A stretch of 64,000 nucleotides of DNA from Gymnogyps californianus. Lineage: Eukaryota > Chordata > Aves > Accipitriformes > Cathartidae. How positions within the stretch are numbered: the first letter of the stretch is position 1; each line of letters begins with the position of its first letter. Made by a program: the position numbers and the translations under genes. Location of the stretch: positions 18,215,522 through 18,279,521 of the forward strand of contig NC_059477.1 in assembly GCF_018139145.2 (NCBI RefSeq). The letters are read 5' to 3'. The notes beneath the pieces were generated by a model. It saw only the letters and a list, made by a program, of their open reading frames with translations, ran no database searches and was not told the origin of the DNA. Of this stretch, positions 45,201 to 50,210 are shown piece after piece.

Positions 45201-48200
45201 CTCATTTAAGAAAGCATCTGCTACAGAAGCAAGTTCCTCAGTAAGAGAGGTCAAATCAGAAATGTCAGCAACAAGAGAATCACTTTCATCATATGAACAC
45301 TATGCTGCTTCTGAAGAAAAACTCACTGCAGCTGAAGAAAAATCATTGGAAGAAAGGACTGTACACAAGGCATTTAAAAGCACTCTACCGGCAACAATCC
45401 TTACAAAGCCACGGTCAATCACAGTTTCTGAAGGGGAGACTGCAAGATTTTCCTGTGATGTTGATGGTGAACCAGCACCAGTAATAACATGGTTCCGTGC
45501 AGGTCAACCCATTGTTTCTTCAAGGCGCTTCCAAGTAACACGAACACAGTACAAGTCTACCTTTGAAATTTCTTTGGTCCAGATGTCAGATGAAGGAAGT
45601 TACACTGTTGTGGTGGAAAACTCTGAAGGAAGACAGGAAGCGCATTTTACTTTGACCATTCAAAGAACAAAAATTCCTGAAAAAACAATTACATCACCTC
45701 CAACAGTCAAATCTCCTGAGCCTCGTGTAAAGTCTCCAGAGCCAGTTAAGTCTCCTAAACGAGTGAAATCTCCTGAACCCATCAGCGGCCCCCCAAAAGC
45801 AAAGTCACCACCTGGAGACAAAACAATACCAGCAGAGAAAGTACAATTACCAACTGCTTCTCCACCAAAGATAAAACAGCATCTGAAAGCAGAAACTCTT
45901 GGAGATAAGGTAAAGTTATCCTGTGCAGTTGAAAGCAGTGTTTTAAGTGTCAGAGAAGTGGCTTGGTATAAGGATGGCAAAAAACTGAAAGAAGACCATC
46001 ATTTCAAGTTTCATTATGCAGCAGATGGCACCTATGAGCTCAAAATCCATGAGCTCATGGAATCTGATAAAGGAGAATACACCTGTGAAATTATTGGGGA
46101 AGGAGGTGTTTCAAAAACTAACTTCCAGTTTACTGGCCAAGTATTTAAAAATATCCTGTCCCAGGTAAGAGGTGTATCTGAAACTCATAAATCAGTTCAG
46201 AAAGAAGATGAGATGCTTACAGTTTCTACCCAGAAGAAATCAGCAGTGGCAACTGAAGAAAAAGCAGCAGTCCAAGAAGTCATTAAAAAGTCAATTGTTA
46301 CTGAAGACATCAAACAATTGAAAGCAGAAATTAAAGCTTCTTCTACTAAAATGACAGTGTCCGAAGGGCAGAAAGTGACATTGAAAGCCAACATTCCTGG
46401 TGCCTCTGAAGTAAAATGGGTGCTGAATGGAATGGAGCTGAGAAATTCAGATGATTACAGATATGGTGTTTCTGGAAGTGATCATACACTAACTATCAAA
46501 AAGGCTAGTAATAAAGATGAAGGTATACTCACCTGTGAGGGTAAAACTGACGAAGGCATTATTAAATGCCAGTATGTTCTGACCTTTTCTAAAGAGCGCT
46601 CCAACGAACCAGCATTTATCATGCAGCCTAAGTCTCAAAATGTCAATGAAGGACAAGACGTACTGTTCACCTGTGAAGTTTCTGGGGATCCTTCTCCTGA
46701 AATTGAGTGGTTTAAGAATAATCAACCTGTAAGTATTTATTTAATATATTTACTTGAAAAATTAGGATTATTCATAAAACTGATCTTAACAAAACCATTT
46801 TTTTTCCCTCCTCAGATTGCTGTTTCATCACACATCAGAGTAACACGCTCTAAAAACATATATTCTCTTGAGATTCGAAATGCAGCAGTGAGTGACACTG
46901 GAAAATACACAGTCAAAGCAAAAAATTACCACGGGCAGTGCTCTGCTACAGCATCTTTGACTGTACTCCGTAAGTTTGTTCTCCGGGTCTTGTGTTCAGA
47001 CTAATCACAACTTTTTTCTGTGGTGTGTCTACTAAAATGACTTATGATAAAAGCCACTGATAATGTTGATTTAGGTATTTTAACAAGTTCCTATTTCTTT
47101 TGTATATTATATACACAGAACAAAACAGCATTAGAAATCTTTGTAACACCCACAGAGGAGCACACAGATGCTCTATGACATGAATAGATGCAGTCAACAC
47201 AAGGCTATGAGCGTTCCTTCTAGGATGACTGTGTTAAGACCTTGGTGCTGGCAATTAGTCTTTCCTCGTTTACTAACAAAATCTGTTCCAATAAAACAAA
47301 GTAATTCCACAGTTAAAAATTTTTATGGTAACTTAGCCATAACTGAACTGGGTTTATTATTTTATTGGCTGTCCATATCCCAGTTCCTAGCATCAAGAGG
47401 TTGCTGTGATTTGCTTGTATGACTGTGCTTGGGTTTAAAGGAAAGCTGCAGTGATTGAGCTTTTCTATTGCCTTTTATAGCTACAGAACAATGCAGTGAA
47501 ATACAGACTTTCCTATACCATGCTTGTCAGAACTTGAAAATGTTTCACGACTGAACTGAACACACACAATTTGTCAGTGTCTAATTCTAGTAATGGTTCT
47601 AACAGGAAACGCTGTGTGACGACCTGTTTCTTCTTAAGTATGTTTTTCCTTCAAGCTCATACATACTAGTAACAGTTCCGTTTCCTACTTGTTTCATTTA
47701 TAAATTACTGTTTGTGATTTGGACATCTTGAATCAAATGACTATCAACAAGTTTATACTCCACTGCAGTTTTCCATTGAAAGCAAACTATGCTGTCTCTT
47801 CATTTCTGTAAAATTAACCATATAGAACTGCATGATTTCGTTCGTTAATGTGACATTATTGGTTTTTCCTTCTATGTTTGCAATGCTCCTCAGCTCTAAT
47901 TGAAGAACCTCCAAAAGAGGTAGTATTGAAGACAAGTGGCGACGCAAGCATGCACGAAAGTTTTTCGTCTCAGTCCTTTCAAATGGCTTCTTCTAAACAA
48001 GAGGCTTCATTCAGCAGTTTCAGCAGTAGCAGCATGACTGAAACGAAATTTGCAAGCATGTCTGCCAAAAGCATGTCCTCCATGAAAGAATCCTTTGTAG
48101 AGATGAGCTCCAGCAGTATTATGGGGAAATCTAGTATGGCTCAACTGGAGAGTTCAACTAGTAAAATGCTTAAATCAGGTCTGAGAGGTGAGCAATACAA

Positions 48201-49592
48201 TTACTGGTAGAGTTAGTGCTTCAAATATCCTGAAGTAGTCCTCAGAGTAAACCTGCTGCGTGGCTTAGTGGAAACAAACTAACTTGGTATTTCTTCTCCT
48301 GTTTTGTAAAGGAGTACCACCCAAAATCGAAGCTCTCCCATCCGATATCAGCATTGACGAAGGAAAAGTTCTCACACTATCCTGTGCCTTTTCGGGTGAA
48401 CCTGCTCCTGAAATAACATGGTACTGCAGAGGGAGAAAAATTACCAGTCAGGACCAGCAAGGCAGATTCCACATTGAAACCAGTGAAGATCTAACCACCC
48501 TGATCATCATGGATGTCCAGAAGAACGACGGTGGACTTTATACCCTGAATTTAGGAAATGAATTTGGTGCTGATTCTGCCACTGTGAATATTAATATTCG
48601 ATCAATTTAGAGAGCTTGATCTGTATTATTTACACTTGTCTTTTTACAAGTGATTCATATATGGACTGAAATATCTGATCTGTAAATATAAAAAAAAAAA
48701 TATTTTTGTACCTACCTGAATGAGACAAAGTCCAGAGCTATACATTATGACTTATAATCATTATTGACCTAAGAATTTTAAACACTTTTTTCACTGACAT
48801 GTACATACTGTATATAGCCGAAGTTAACGGTTATGAAGTTTTGTACCATTTATTTTATGACATTTTAAAACGTAACTTTTGGAACTAACAGTTGGTAGGA
48901 GAAAGTTTCCTAGCAAATGACTATCCTGCTCAACATTTAACTAATTTTTGCGCCTCAACTCATTGTTGATGTCTAAGAATGCCTCAACAGGTAGAGAGGC
49001 TCCCTGTTGAAGATTACCTACACCTAAGAGATGATACTGTGCATAGTATTTCATACATGCACGAATATTTATGTTGAATCAGAAATGTAAGGCATTGGTG
49101 ATGTTTGCAATTACCCTCCTGTAAGCATTGCTTTAATGTTTTACATTAGATCTGATTATGTCACAATTTCCATACCTGACTGACAATTTTTGGACAAAGT
49201 GCAAGCGGCCAGCACTTTGTTCACCCACTGTCTGCGTACTGTTTCTGACATATTGACTGCCTGAATAGCTTTAAAAAAGTAACATCACCTGGCCATCCCC
49301 TTAATCAACGAAGCTATTTAGGTACTCAAGTGCAGCAGCAGTACCCCCTCTCGGAGGTTCGTAGGGTGCAGTGATTGAGTTTGTGTGGTAGTATTAGACA
49401 TCCAGTAGTCACTTCCGGGCAACTAAGCAATGAACCACAGTTTGAAAACAAACTGTTGTTACAACATCAAATACTGCCCTGCACTTCAATTTGCTTTAGT
49501 TCTCCTAATGTAGTAATAAATCTTGTTAGCTGTTGAACCTCCTTGAGATAGAATTGTTCATTTGAAATAAAGCATGCTTTCTGCACCATAAA
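1..49592 (+). CDS. TTN: TTN (titin), 3' third of the gene, 5' truncated by the window
   Basis: Titin is the giant sarcomeric ruler that runs from Z-disc to M-band; this part lies along the thick filament and M-band. The 44 exons placed here encode Ig and Fn3 domains of about 95-100 residues in a strict 11-domain order, then the P-zone, titin kinase and M-band Ig domains, ending in the residues IRSI and a stop at 48608-48610. That ending matches the human titin C-terminus as I recall it. Domain markers are the Fn3 PGPP start, W..P..DGG and Y.FRV..EN..G, and the Ig W.K and D.G.Y motifs. Exons join in phase 1 (split codon G|NN and similar) at domain edges, with one phase-0 exception in M9. In the family, C-zone Ig domains contact myosin-binding protein C, A168-A170 bind MuRF1, M4 binds myomesin and M10 binds obscurin/OBSL1; none of these contacts can be read from the sequence. 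The upstream two thirds of the gene are outside the window. Confidence 0.97.
367..657 (+). CDS. TTN: TTN exon: Fn3, C2 position 2
   Basis: 291 bp between ...TCTAG and G|GTAAGAA. It codes one Fn3 domain starting [18 protein letters not shown], with [22 protein letters not shown] and the [13 protein letters not shown] signature. Phase 1 at both ends. Confidence 0.93.
752..1039 (+). CDS. TTN: TTN exon: Fn3, C2 position 3
   Basis: 288 bp between TTCTAG and G|GTAAGAA. One Fn3 domain ([52 protein letters not shown]). The Fn-Fn pair completes the first third of the super-repeat. Confidence 0.93.
1214..1804 (+). CDS. TTN: TTN exon: Ig + Fn3, C2 positions 4-5
   Basis: 591 bp between TTTACAG and G|GTAAGTA. 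It codes Ig ([41 protein letters not shown]) followed without an intron by Fn3 ([34 protein letters not shown]). Two-domain exons at this super-repeat position recur downstream at 22141. Confidence 0.93.
1898..2002 (+). CDS. TTN: TTN exon: N-terminal third of a split Fn3, C2 position 6
   Basis: 105 bp between TGTTTAG and G|GTATAAC. It codes [20 protein letters not shown] through GGSPIT and stops inside the domain. The remainder is at 2501-2698; together they make 303 bp, one normal Fn3. This is the only Fn3 in the window with an intron inside it. Confidence 0.88.
2003..2500 (+). other. TTN: TTN intron inside an Fn3 domain (498 bp)
   Basis: AT-rich intron with donor GTATAA and acceptor TTATCTTCTAG. 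It holds a short (GATT)n run at 2104-2125. I see no exon, RNA gene or recognisable transposon in it. Confidence 0.8.
2104..2125 (+). repeat. (GATT)n microsatellite, about 5 units
   Basis: Tandem GATT copies in the intron, directly visible. It is short and without known function. Confidence 0.85.
2501..2698 (+). CDS. TTN: TTN exon: C-terminal two thirds of the split Fn3, C2 position 6
   Basis: 198 bp between CTTCTAG and G|GTAAGTC. It resumes at [20 protein letters not shown] and ends with [17 protein letters not shown]. This position of the super-repeat always carries the KERNSILW motif in other copies, which confirms the pairing with 1898-2002. Confidence 0.9.
2783..3079 (+). CDS. TTN: TTN exon: Fn3, C2 position 7
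   Basis: 297 bp between TTCTAG and G|GTATGTA. One Fn3 ([48 protein letters not shown]). The DPPG.P start and KRDLP..W are diagnostic of position 7 in every copy. Confidence 0.93.
3145..3211 (+). repeat. poly-C run and (TTTG)n tract before a splice acceptor
   Basis: Twelve consecutive C at 3145-3156, then a (GTTT)n tract at about 3190-3210 that forms the pyrimidine-rich approach to the acceptor TTTTGACAG at 3216. Simple repeats, directly visible. Confidence 0.85.
3217..3804 (+). CDS. TTN: TTN exon: Ig + Fn3, C2 positions 8-9
   Basis: 588 bp between TTGACAG and G|GTACGTA. Ig ([42 protein letters not shown]) followed by Fn3 ([41 protein letters not shown]). The ETSR..W motif marks position 9 throughout. 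Confidence 0.93.
3898..4200 (+). CDS. TTN: TTN exon: Fn3, C2 position 10
   Basis: 303 bp between TTAACAG and T|GTTAGTA, a non-GTAAG donor. One Fn3 ([49 protein letters not shown]). It is the last small exon before the giant exon. Confidence 0.92.
4318..21423 (+). CDS. TTN: TTN giant C-zone exon, 58 Ig/Fn3 domains
   Basis: A single open frame of 17,106 bp (5,702 codons, phase 1 to phase 1) lies between acceptor ACCTTTCAG and donor ACAG|GTGTGT. It encodes 16 Ig and 42 Fn3 domains: Fn3 position 11 of C2, complete super-repeats C3 to C7, then Ig and Fn3 positions 1-2 of C8. Ig domains begin near 4621, 5491, 6676, 7870, 8740, 9925, 11110, 12000, 13165, 14365, 15235, 16410, 17605, 18480, 19660 and 20840. 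Position-specific motifs repeat every 11 domains: ELDAELRK in Ig 1, a K.RP.P.V.W Ig core at position 4, KERNSILW in Fn 6, KRDLPDGRW in Fn 7, DPKYKD in Ig 8, ETSRL.W in Fn 9. It is far longer than any other exon here and no in-frame stop interrupts it. In the family, this segment sets the 43-nm thick-filament repeat. Confidence 0.96.
21424..21740 (+). other. TTN: TTN intron after the giant exon (317 bp)
   Basis: AT-rich intron with donor GTGTGT and acceptor TTTTTTCTCAG. No gene, RNA or mobile element seen. Confidence 0.8.
21741..22037 (+). CDS. TTN: TTN exon: Fn3, C8 position 3
   Basis: 297 bp. One Fn3 ([51 protein letters not shown]). The join G|AA with the giant exon restores Glu in phase 1. 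Confidence 0.93.
22141..22728 (+). CDS. TTN: TTN exon: Ig + Fn3, C8 positions 4-5
   Basis: 588 bp between TTTTTCAG and A|GTAAGTA. Ig ([32 protein letters not shown]) and Fn3 ([33 protein letters not shown]). In the Ig the usual core Trp is replaced: the strand reads VTLSRDG instead of VTWSKDG. Confidence 0.92.
22829..23131 (+). CDS. TTN: TTN exon: Fn3, C8 position 6
   Basis: 303 bp between ATCATCAG and G|GTATGTA. One Fn3 ([48 protein letters not shown]). Confidence 0.93.
23277..23573 (+). CDS. TTN: TTN exon: Fn3, C8 position 7
   Basis: 297 bp between CTACTGCAG and G|GTAAGTG. One Fn3 ([53 protein letters not shown]). Confidence 0.93.
23574..24053 (+). other. TTN: TTN intron (480 bp) with a short tandem duplication
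   Basis: The 13-mer GTCTGCCCATGCC occurs at 23791-23803 and again at 23808-23820, a 17-bp-period duplication. The rest is AT-rich and unremarkable. Confidence 0.8.
24054..24341 (+). CDS. TTN: TTN exon: Ig, C8 position 8
   Basis: 288 bp. One Ig domain ([42 protein letters not shown]) between TTCTTAAG and G|GTATGTC. Confidence 0.93.
24429..24728 (+). CDS. TTN: TTN exon: Fn3, C8 position 9
   Basis: 300 bp. One Fn3 ([60 protein letters not shown]). Confidence 0.93.
24824..25126 (+). CDS. TTN: TTN exon: Fn3, C8 position 10
   Basis: 303 bp. One Fn3 ([54 protein letters not shown]). Confidence 0.93.
25297..25602 (+). CDS. TTN: TTN exon: Fn3, C8 position 11
   Basis: 306 bp. One Fn3 ([54 protein letters not shown]). 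The donor G|GTACTGTAC is weak against the GTAAGT consensus, but the frame and the next exon agree with it. Confidence 0.9.
25713..27479 (+). CDS. TTN: TTN exon: six domains, C9 positions 1-6
   Basis: 1,767 bp without an intron. Order Ig ([20 protein letters not shown]), Fn3 ([15 protein letters not shown]), Fn3 ([17 protein letters not shown]), Ig ([20 protein letters not shown]), Fn3 ([18 protein letters not shown]), Fn3 ([19 protein letters not shown]). A medium-sized fused exon between TTTCCACAG and G|GTGAGTG. Confidence 0.94.
27575..27871 (+). CDS. TTN: TTN exon: Fn3, C9 position 7
   Basis: 297 bp. One Fn3 ([53 protein letters not shown]). Confidence 0.93.
27872..28431 (+). other. TTN: TTN intron (560 bp) with a possible CR1 remnant
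   Basis: Donor GTAAGAA, acceptor TCCTTTTTAG. It contains a possible decayed retroposon tail near 27978-28015, listed separately. Otherwise AT-rich with no gene. Confidence 0.75.
27978..28015 (+). mobile_element. possible decayed CR1 LINE 3' end
   Basis: GAGGTCCTTCCAGTC followed by CATTTCTGT resembles the 3' end of avian CR1 elements, which from memory carry GAGGTCCCTTCCAACC and an ATTCTGTG-type tail. The match is short and diverged and rests on memory of the consensus, so chance similarity is possible. Confidence 0.35.
28432..28719 (+). CDS. TTN: TTN exon: Ig, C9 position 8
   Basis: 288 bp. One Ig ([42 protein letters not shown]). The donor G|GTACTGC is weak, as at 25603. Confidence 0.92.
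28812..29111 (+). CDS. TTN: TTN exon: Fn3, C9 position 9
   Basis: 300 bp. One Fn3 ([40 protein letters not shown]). The next intron is only 78 bp and stop-free in frame, so an uninterrupted ORF runs from here into the following exon; the Fn3 boundary and the splice sites A|GTAAGT and TTTTTTAG define the real end. Confidence 0.92.
29190..31256 (+). CDS. TTN: TTN exon: seven domains, C9 positions 10-11 and C10 positions 1-5
   Basis: 2,067 bp. Order Fn3 ([17 protein letters not shown]), Fn3 ([17 protein letters not shown]), Ig ([20 protein letters not shown]), Fn3 ([17 protein letters not shown]), Fn3 ([17 protein letters not shown]), Ig ([20 protein letters not shown]), Fn3 ([18 protein letters not shown]). 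It crosses a super-repeat boundary, so exon fusion does not respect the 11-domain unit. Confidence 0.94.
31347..31649 (+). CDS. TTN: TTN exon: Fn3, C10 position 6
   Basis: 303 bp. One Fn3 ([49 protein letters not shown]). Confidence 0.93.
31730..32035 (+). CDS. TTN: TTN exon: Fn3, C10 position 7
   Basis: 306 bp. One Fn3 ([50 protein letters not shown]). The usual KRDLPDGRW reads [12 protein letters not shown], a small insertion. Confidence 0.93.
32130..32420 (+). CDS. TTN: TTN exon: Ig, C10 position 8
   Basis: 291 bp. One Ig ([42 protein letters not shown]). Confidence 0.93.
32541..32840 (+). CDS. TTN: TTN exon: Fn3, C10 position 9
   Basis: 300 bp. One Fn3 ([40 protein letters not shown]). 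Ends A|GTGAGTG. Confidence 0.93.
32947..33252 (+). CDS. TTN: TTN exon: Fn3, C10 position 10
   Basis: 306 bp. One Fn3 ([47 protein letters not shown]). Confidence 0.92.
33501..33806 (+). CDS. TTN: TTN exon: Fn3, C10 position 11
   Basis: 306 bp. One Fn3 ([54 protein letters not shown]). Donor G|GTAATTT. Confidence 0.92.
33907..34188 (+). CDS. TTN: TTN exon: Ig, C11 position 1
   Basis: 282 bp. One Ig ([42 protein letters not shown]). First domain of the last C-zone super-repeat. Confidence 0.93.
34478..35071 (+). CDS. TTN: TTN exon: Fn3 + Fn3, C11 positions 2-3
   Basis: 594 bp. Two Fn3 ([40 protein letters not shown]). Preceded by a T-rich tract with TTTTGTTTTAG. Confidence 0.93.
35173..35460 (+). 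CDS. TTN: TTN exon: Ig, C11 position 4
   Basis: 288 bp. One Ig ([42 protein letters not shown]). Confidence 0.93.
35581..35880 (+). CDS. TTN: TTN exon: Fn3, C11 position 5
   Basis: 300 bp. One Fn3 ([54 protein letters not shown]). Ends C|GTAAGTC, joining to GT as Arg. Confidence 0.92.
35881..36335 (+). other. TTN: TTN intron (455 bp)
   Basis: AT-rich, donor GTAAGTC, acceptor TTTTTACAG. No gene or identifiable repeat. Confidence 0.78.
36336..36638 (+). CDS. TTN: TTN exon: Fn3, C11 position 6
   Basis: 303 bp. One Fn3 ([40 protein letters not shown]). The near-universal DGG reads DGD here. The aromatic of YEFRV is followed by H (YEHRV). Confidence 0.92.
36910..37212 (+). CDS. TTN: TTN exon: Fn3, C11 position 7
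   Basis: 303 bp. One Fn3 ([54 protein letters not shown]). Confidence 0.92.
37331..37915 (+). CDS. TTN: TTN exon: Ig + Fn3, C11 positions 8-9
   Basis: 585 bp. Ig ([42 protein letters not shown]) and Fn3 ([45 protein letters not shown]). Confidence 0.93.
38055..38360 (+). CDS. TTN: TTN exon: Fn3, C11 position 10
   Basis: 306 bp. One Fn3 ([54 protein letters not shown]). Confidence 0.92.
38453..38752 (+). CDS. TTN: TTN exon: Fn3, C11 position 11 (end of C-zone)
   Basis: 300 bp. One Fn3 ([54 protein letters not shown]). The strict 11-domain order stops after this exon; human A163 by position. Confidence 0.9.
38998..39573 (+). CDS. TTN: TTN exon: tandem Ig pair, P-zone (A164-A165 equivalents)
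   Basis: 576 bp. Two adjacent Ig domains ([20 protein letters not shown] with LTCQ...YTC, the only canonical Cys-Cys Ig pair so far; and [20 protein letters not shown]). Ig-Ig adjacency breaks the C-zone pattern and marks the P-zone at the bare-zone edge. Confidence 0.93.
39668..39973 (+). CDS. TTN: TTN exon: Fn3, P-zone (A166 equivalent)
   Basis: 306 bp. One Fn3 ([54 protein letters not shown]). Confidence 0.92.
40065..40658 (+). CDS. TTN: TTN exon: Fn3 + Ig, P-zone (A167-A168 equivalents)
   Basis: 594 bp. Fn3 ([20 protein letters not shown]) followed by Ig ([42 protein letters not shown]). In mammals A168-A170 is the MuRF1-binding site beside the kinase; A168 is this Ig. Ends GAAG|GTGAAT. 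Confidence 0.92.
40781..46728 (+). CDS. TTN: TTN kinase / M-band exon: A169, A170, titin kinase, M1-M6, M8, half of M9
   Basis: 5,948 bp with one open frame between CTATTCCAG and CCT|GTAAGTA; it enters in phase 1 and leaves in phase 0. Approximate order: Ig A169 (40783-41075), Fn3 A170 (41083-41370), linker, kinase (41461-42240), autoinhibitory tail ending [12 protein letters not shown], Ig M1 (42406-42690), M2 (42784-43070), M3 (43099-43375), a long charged linker with SP motifs (43376-44830), M4 (44830-45105), linker, M5 (45394-45660), KSP linker, M6 (45865-46136), a short linker, an Ig matching human M8 (46333-46590) and the first half of M9 (46606-46728). No Ig lies between M6 and M8, where human titin has M7. 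From memory human titin has six M-band exons; this exon covers what I believe are the first three. Confidence 0.95.
41461..42240 (+). other. TTN: Titin kinase domain
   Basis: The glycine loop GRGQFG lies at 41491-41508. The VAIK-type lysine is in LAKF (codon 41557-41559). The catalytic loop reads HFDIKPDN with Asp at 41830-41832. The DFG motif is replaced by EFG (41890-41898), the known titin hallmark that argues against normal Mg-ATP catalysis. The P+1 loop reads SPEYYAPEV and the C-lobe ends at HVWLKQ. Tail residues up to [13 protein letters not shown] (to about 42380) correspond to the autoinhibitory helix and strand. In the family this domain acts as a stretch-opened scaffold for NBR1, p62 and MuRF proteins at the M-band. 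All landmark residues are conserved, so I infer the same role. Confidence 0.95.
44530..44710 (+). other. TTN: Arg/Ser-Pro-rich linker of M-band titin
   Basis: Between M3 and M4 the chain is disordered and basic, with [29 protein letters not shown] and related SP dipeptides. These are candidate proline-directed phosphorylation sites. It is strongly conserved with the human linker as I recall it. Confidence 0.8.
45706..45780 (+). other. TTN: KSP repeat linker between M5 and M6
   Basis: Four VKSP units within about 25 residues, starting at Val codon 45706, spaced by EPR, EP and KR. In muscle, the KSP serines of titin are substrates of a developmental proline-directed kinase. All four units are intact. 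Confidence 0.9.
46729..46815 (+). other. TTN: TTN 87-bp intron inside M9, multiple of 3 and stop-free
   Basis: Donor CCT|GTAAGTA, acceptor TTTCCCTCCTCAG|ATT. The intron is the only phase-0 one in the gene here. Retained, it would add 29 mostly hydrophobic residues in frame. Confidence 0.85.
46816..46969 (+). CDS. TTN: TTN exon: second half of Ig M9
   Basis: 154 bp, entering in phase 0 and leaving in phase 1 (C|GTAAGTT). It codes [20 protein letters not shown] and [20 protein letters not shown], completing the Ig started at 46606. Matches the human M9 segment after FKNNLP. Confidence 0.93.
46970..47893 (+). other. TTN: TTN intron before the is7 exon (924 bp)
   Basis: The longest TTN intron in the window, ahead of an exon known to be alternatively spliced in mammals. 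It contains a TGCATG (RBFOX-type) hexamer at 47829-47834, about 60 bases before the acceptor TGCTCCTCAG. No gene or transposon recognised. Confidence 0.75.
47894..48187 (+). CDS. TTN: TTN exon: is7 insertion (MEx5 equivalent), probably alternatively spliced
   Basis: 294 bp (98 codons), phase 1 on both sides, so skipping keeps the frame and joins VL directly to the next exon (C|GA, Arg). It codes a Ser/Met-rich, non-globular linker ([33 protein letters not shown]). The mammalian exon MEx5 encodes is7, the C-terminal calpain-3 binding site, and occurs in MEx5+ and MEx5- isoforms. Sequence identity to human is7 is clear. That it is alternatively spliced in this species is inference. Confidence 0.92.
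48312..48610 (+). CDS. TTN: TTN last coding exon: Ig M10 and stop
   Basis: Acceptor TTTTGTAAAG|GAG. Codes [43 protein letters not shown] and ends IRSI-TAG (48608-48610). M10 binds the obscurin and OBSL1 Ig domains at the M-band in mammals, and its human exon carries tibial muscular dystrophy mutations. Length and C-terminal residues match human. Confidence 0.96.
48611..49592 (+). other. TTN: TTN 3' UTR
   Basis: AT-rich sequence of about 1 kb after the stop, ending shortly after the AATAAA at 49566-49571. An earlier AATAAA at 49515-49520 could give a slightly shorter end. The exact cleavage site is inferred. Confidence 0.75.
49566..49571 (+). terminator. TTN: TTN poly(A) signal AATAAA
   Basis: Canonical AATAAA 956 bases after the stop, followed within about 60 bases by T-rich sequence. 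A second AATAAA lies at 49515-49520. Confidence 0.7.
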
Positions 49593-50176
49593 ATCTGCGA
49601 CTCCTTGTTATTTATTTATTATGCTGTTTTTACAGTTCCTGCACTACGCTACCGAAAAGGAGTTGCTGAAAGAAGAGACAAGGTAGAAATGCAATTCTCC
49701 AATGTAAACCAGCTAGCTAATTGTTGAAAATCCAGCCATCTATCAGAAATAGCCTGGCCACCAGAAAGTCAGCCTTAAAAAAAGTCAGACTTTTAAAAAA
49801 AAAAAAAAAAGTTTTCTTCATAGGTTCTTCATTGACAAAGGATAAATTCCAGCACATGCCGAAGCATTATGCTGTTCTTCTTATCCCTCTGTTAAGTGAA
49901 TTTCCAGGCCTTCCACTACACCCTATACAGATAAATTGCTAATCTCTCTTCTTTAGAGCCGGTCTTTGCTGAAAGTGGTTACAAACCTGCCTCCAGGAAA
50001 CCCAGCTATTGCCTCCTTTTTTTGGCAGCTGCAACTAGTATAGACTAGTTGACCCTAATTGCCTGGACCTACAAGTTCGCACCTCCCATGGGTGATTAAG
50101 GGCCTATACCCATTAGTTCTTCATCCCTCTAGTCAGCTGACATACCTATAGGAGCAAAGCCTGTCTTTACATTCCA

Positions 50177-50210
50177 GGGCAGGGCGGGGTAGGGCAGGGC
50201 GGGGGCAGGG
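50177..50210 (+). repeat. G-rich tandem tract, G-quadruplex-prone
   Basis: Seven runs of three or more G separated by one or two bases (GGGCAGGGC-GGGG type units) in otherwise AT-rich sequence. This satisfies the G3+N1-7 rule for a quadruplex on the + strand. Confidence 0.8.
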
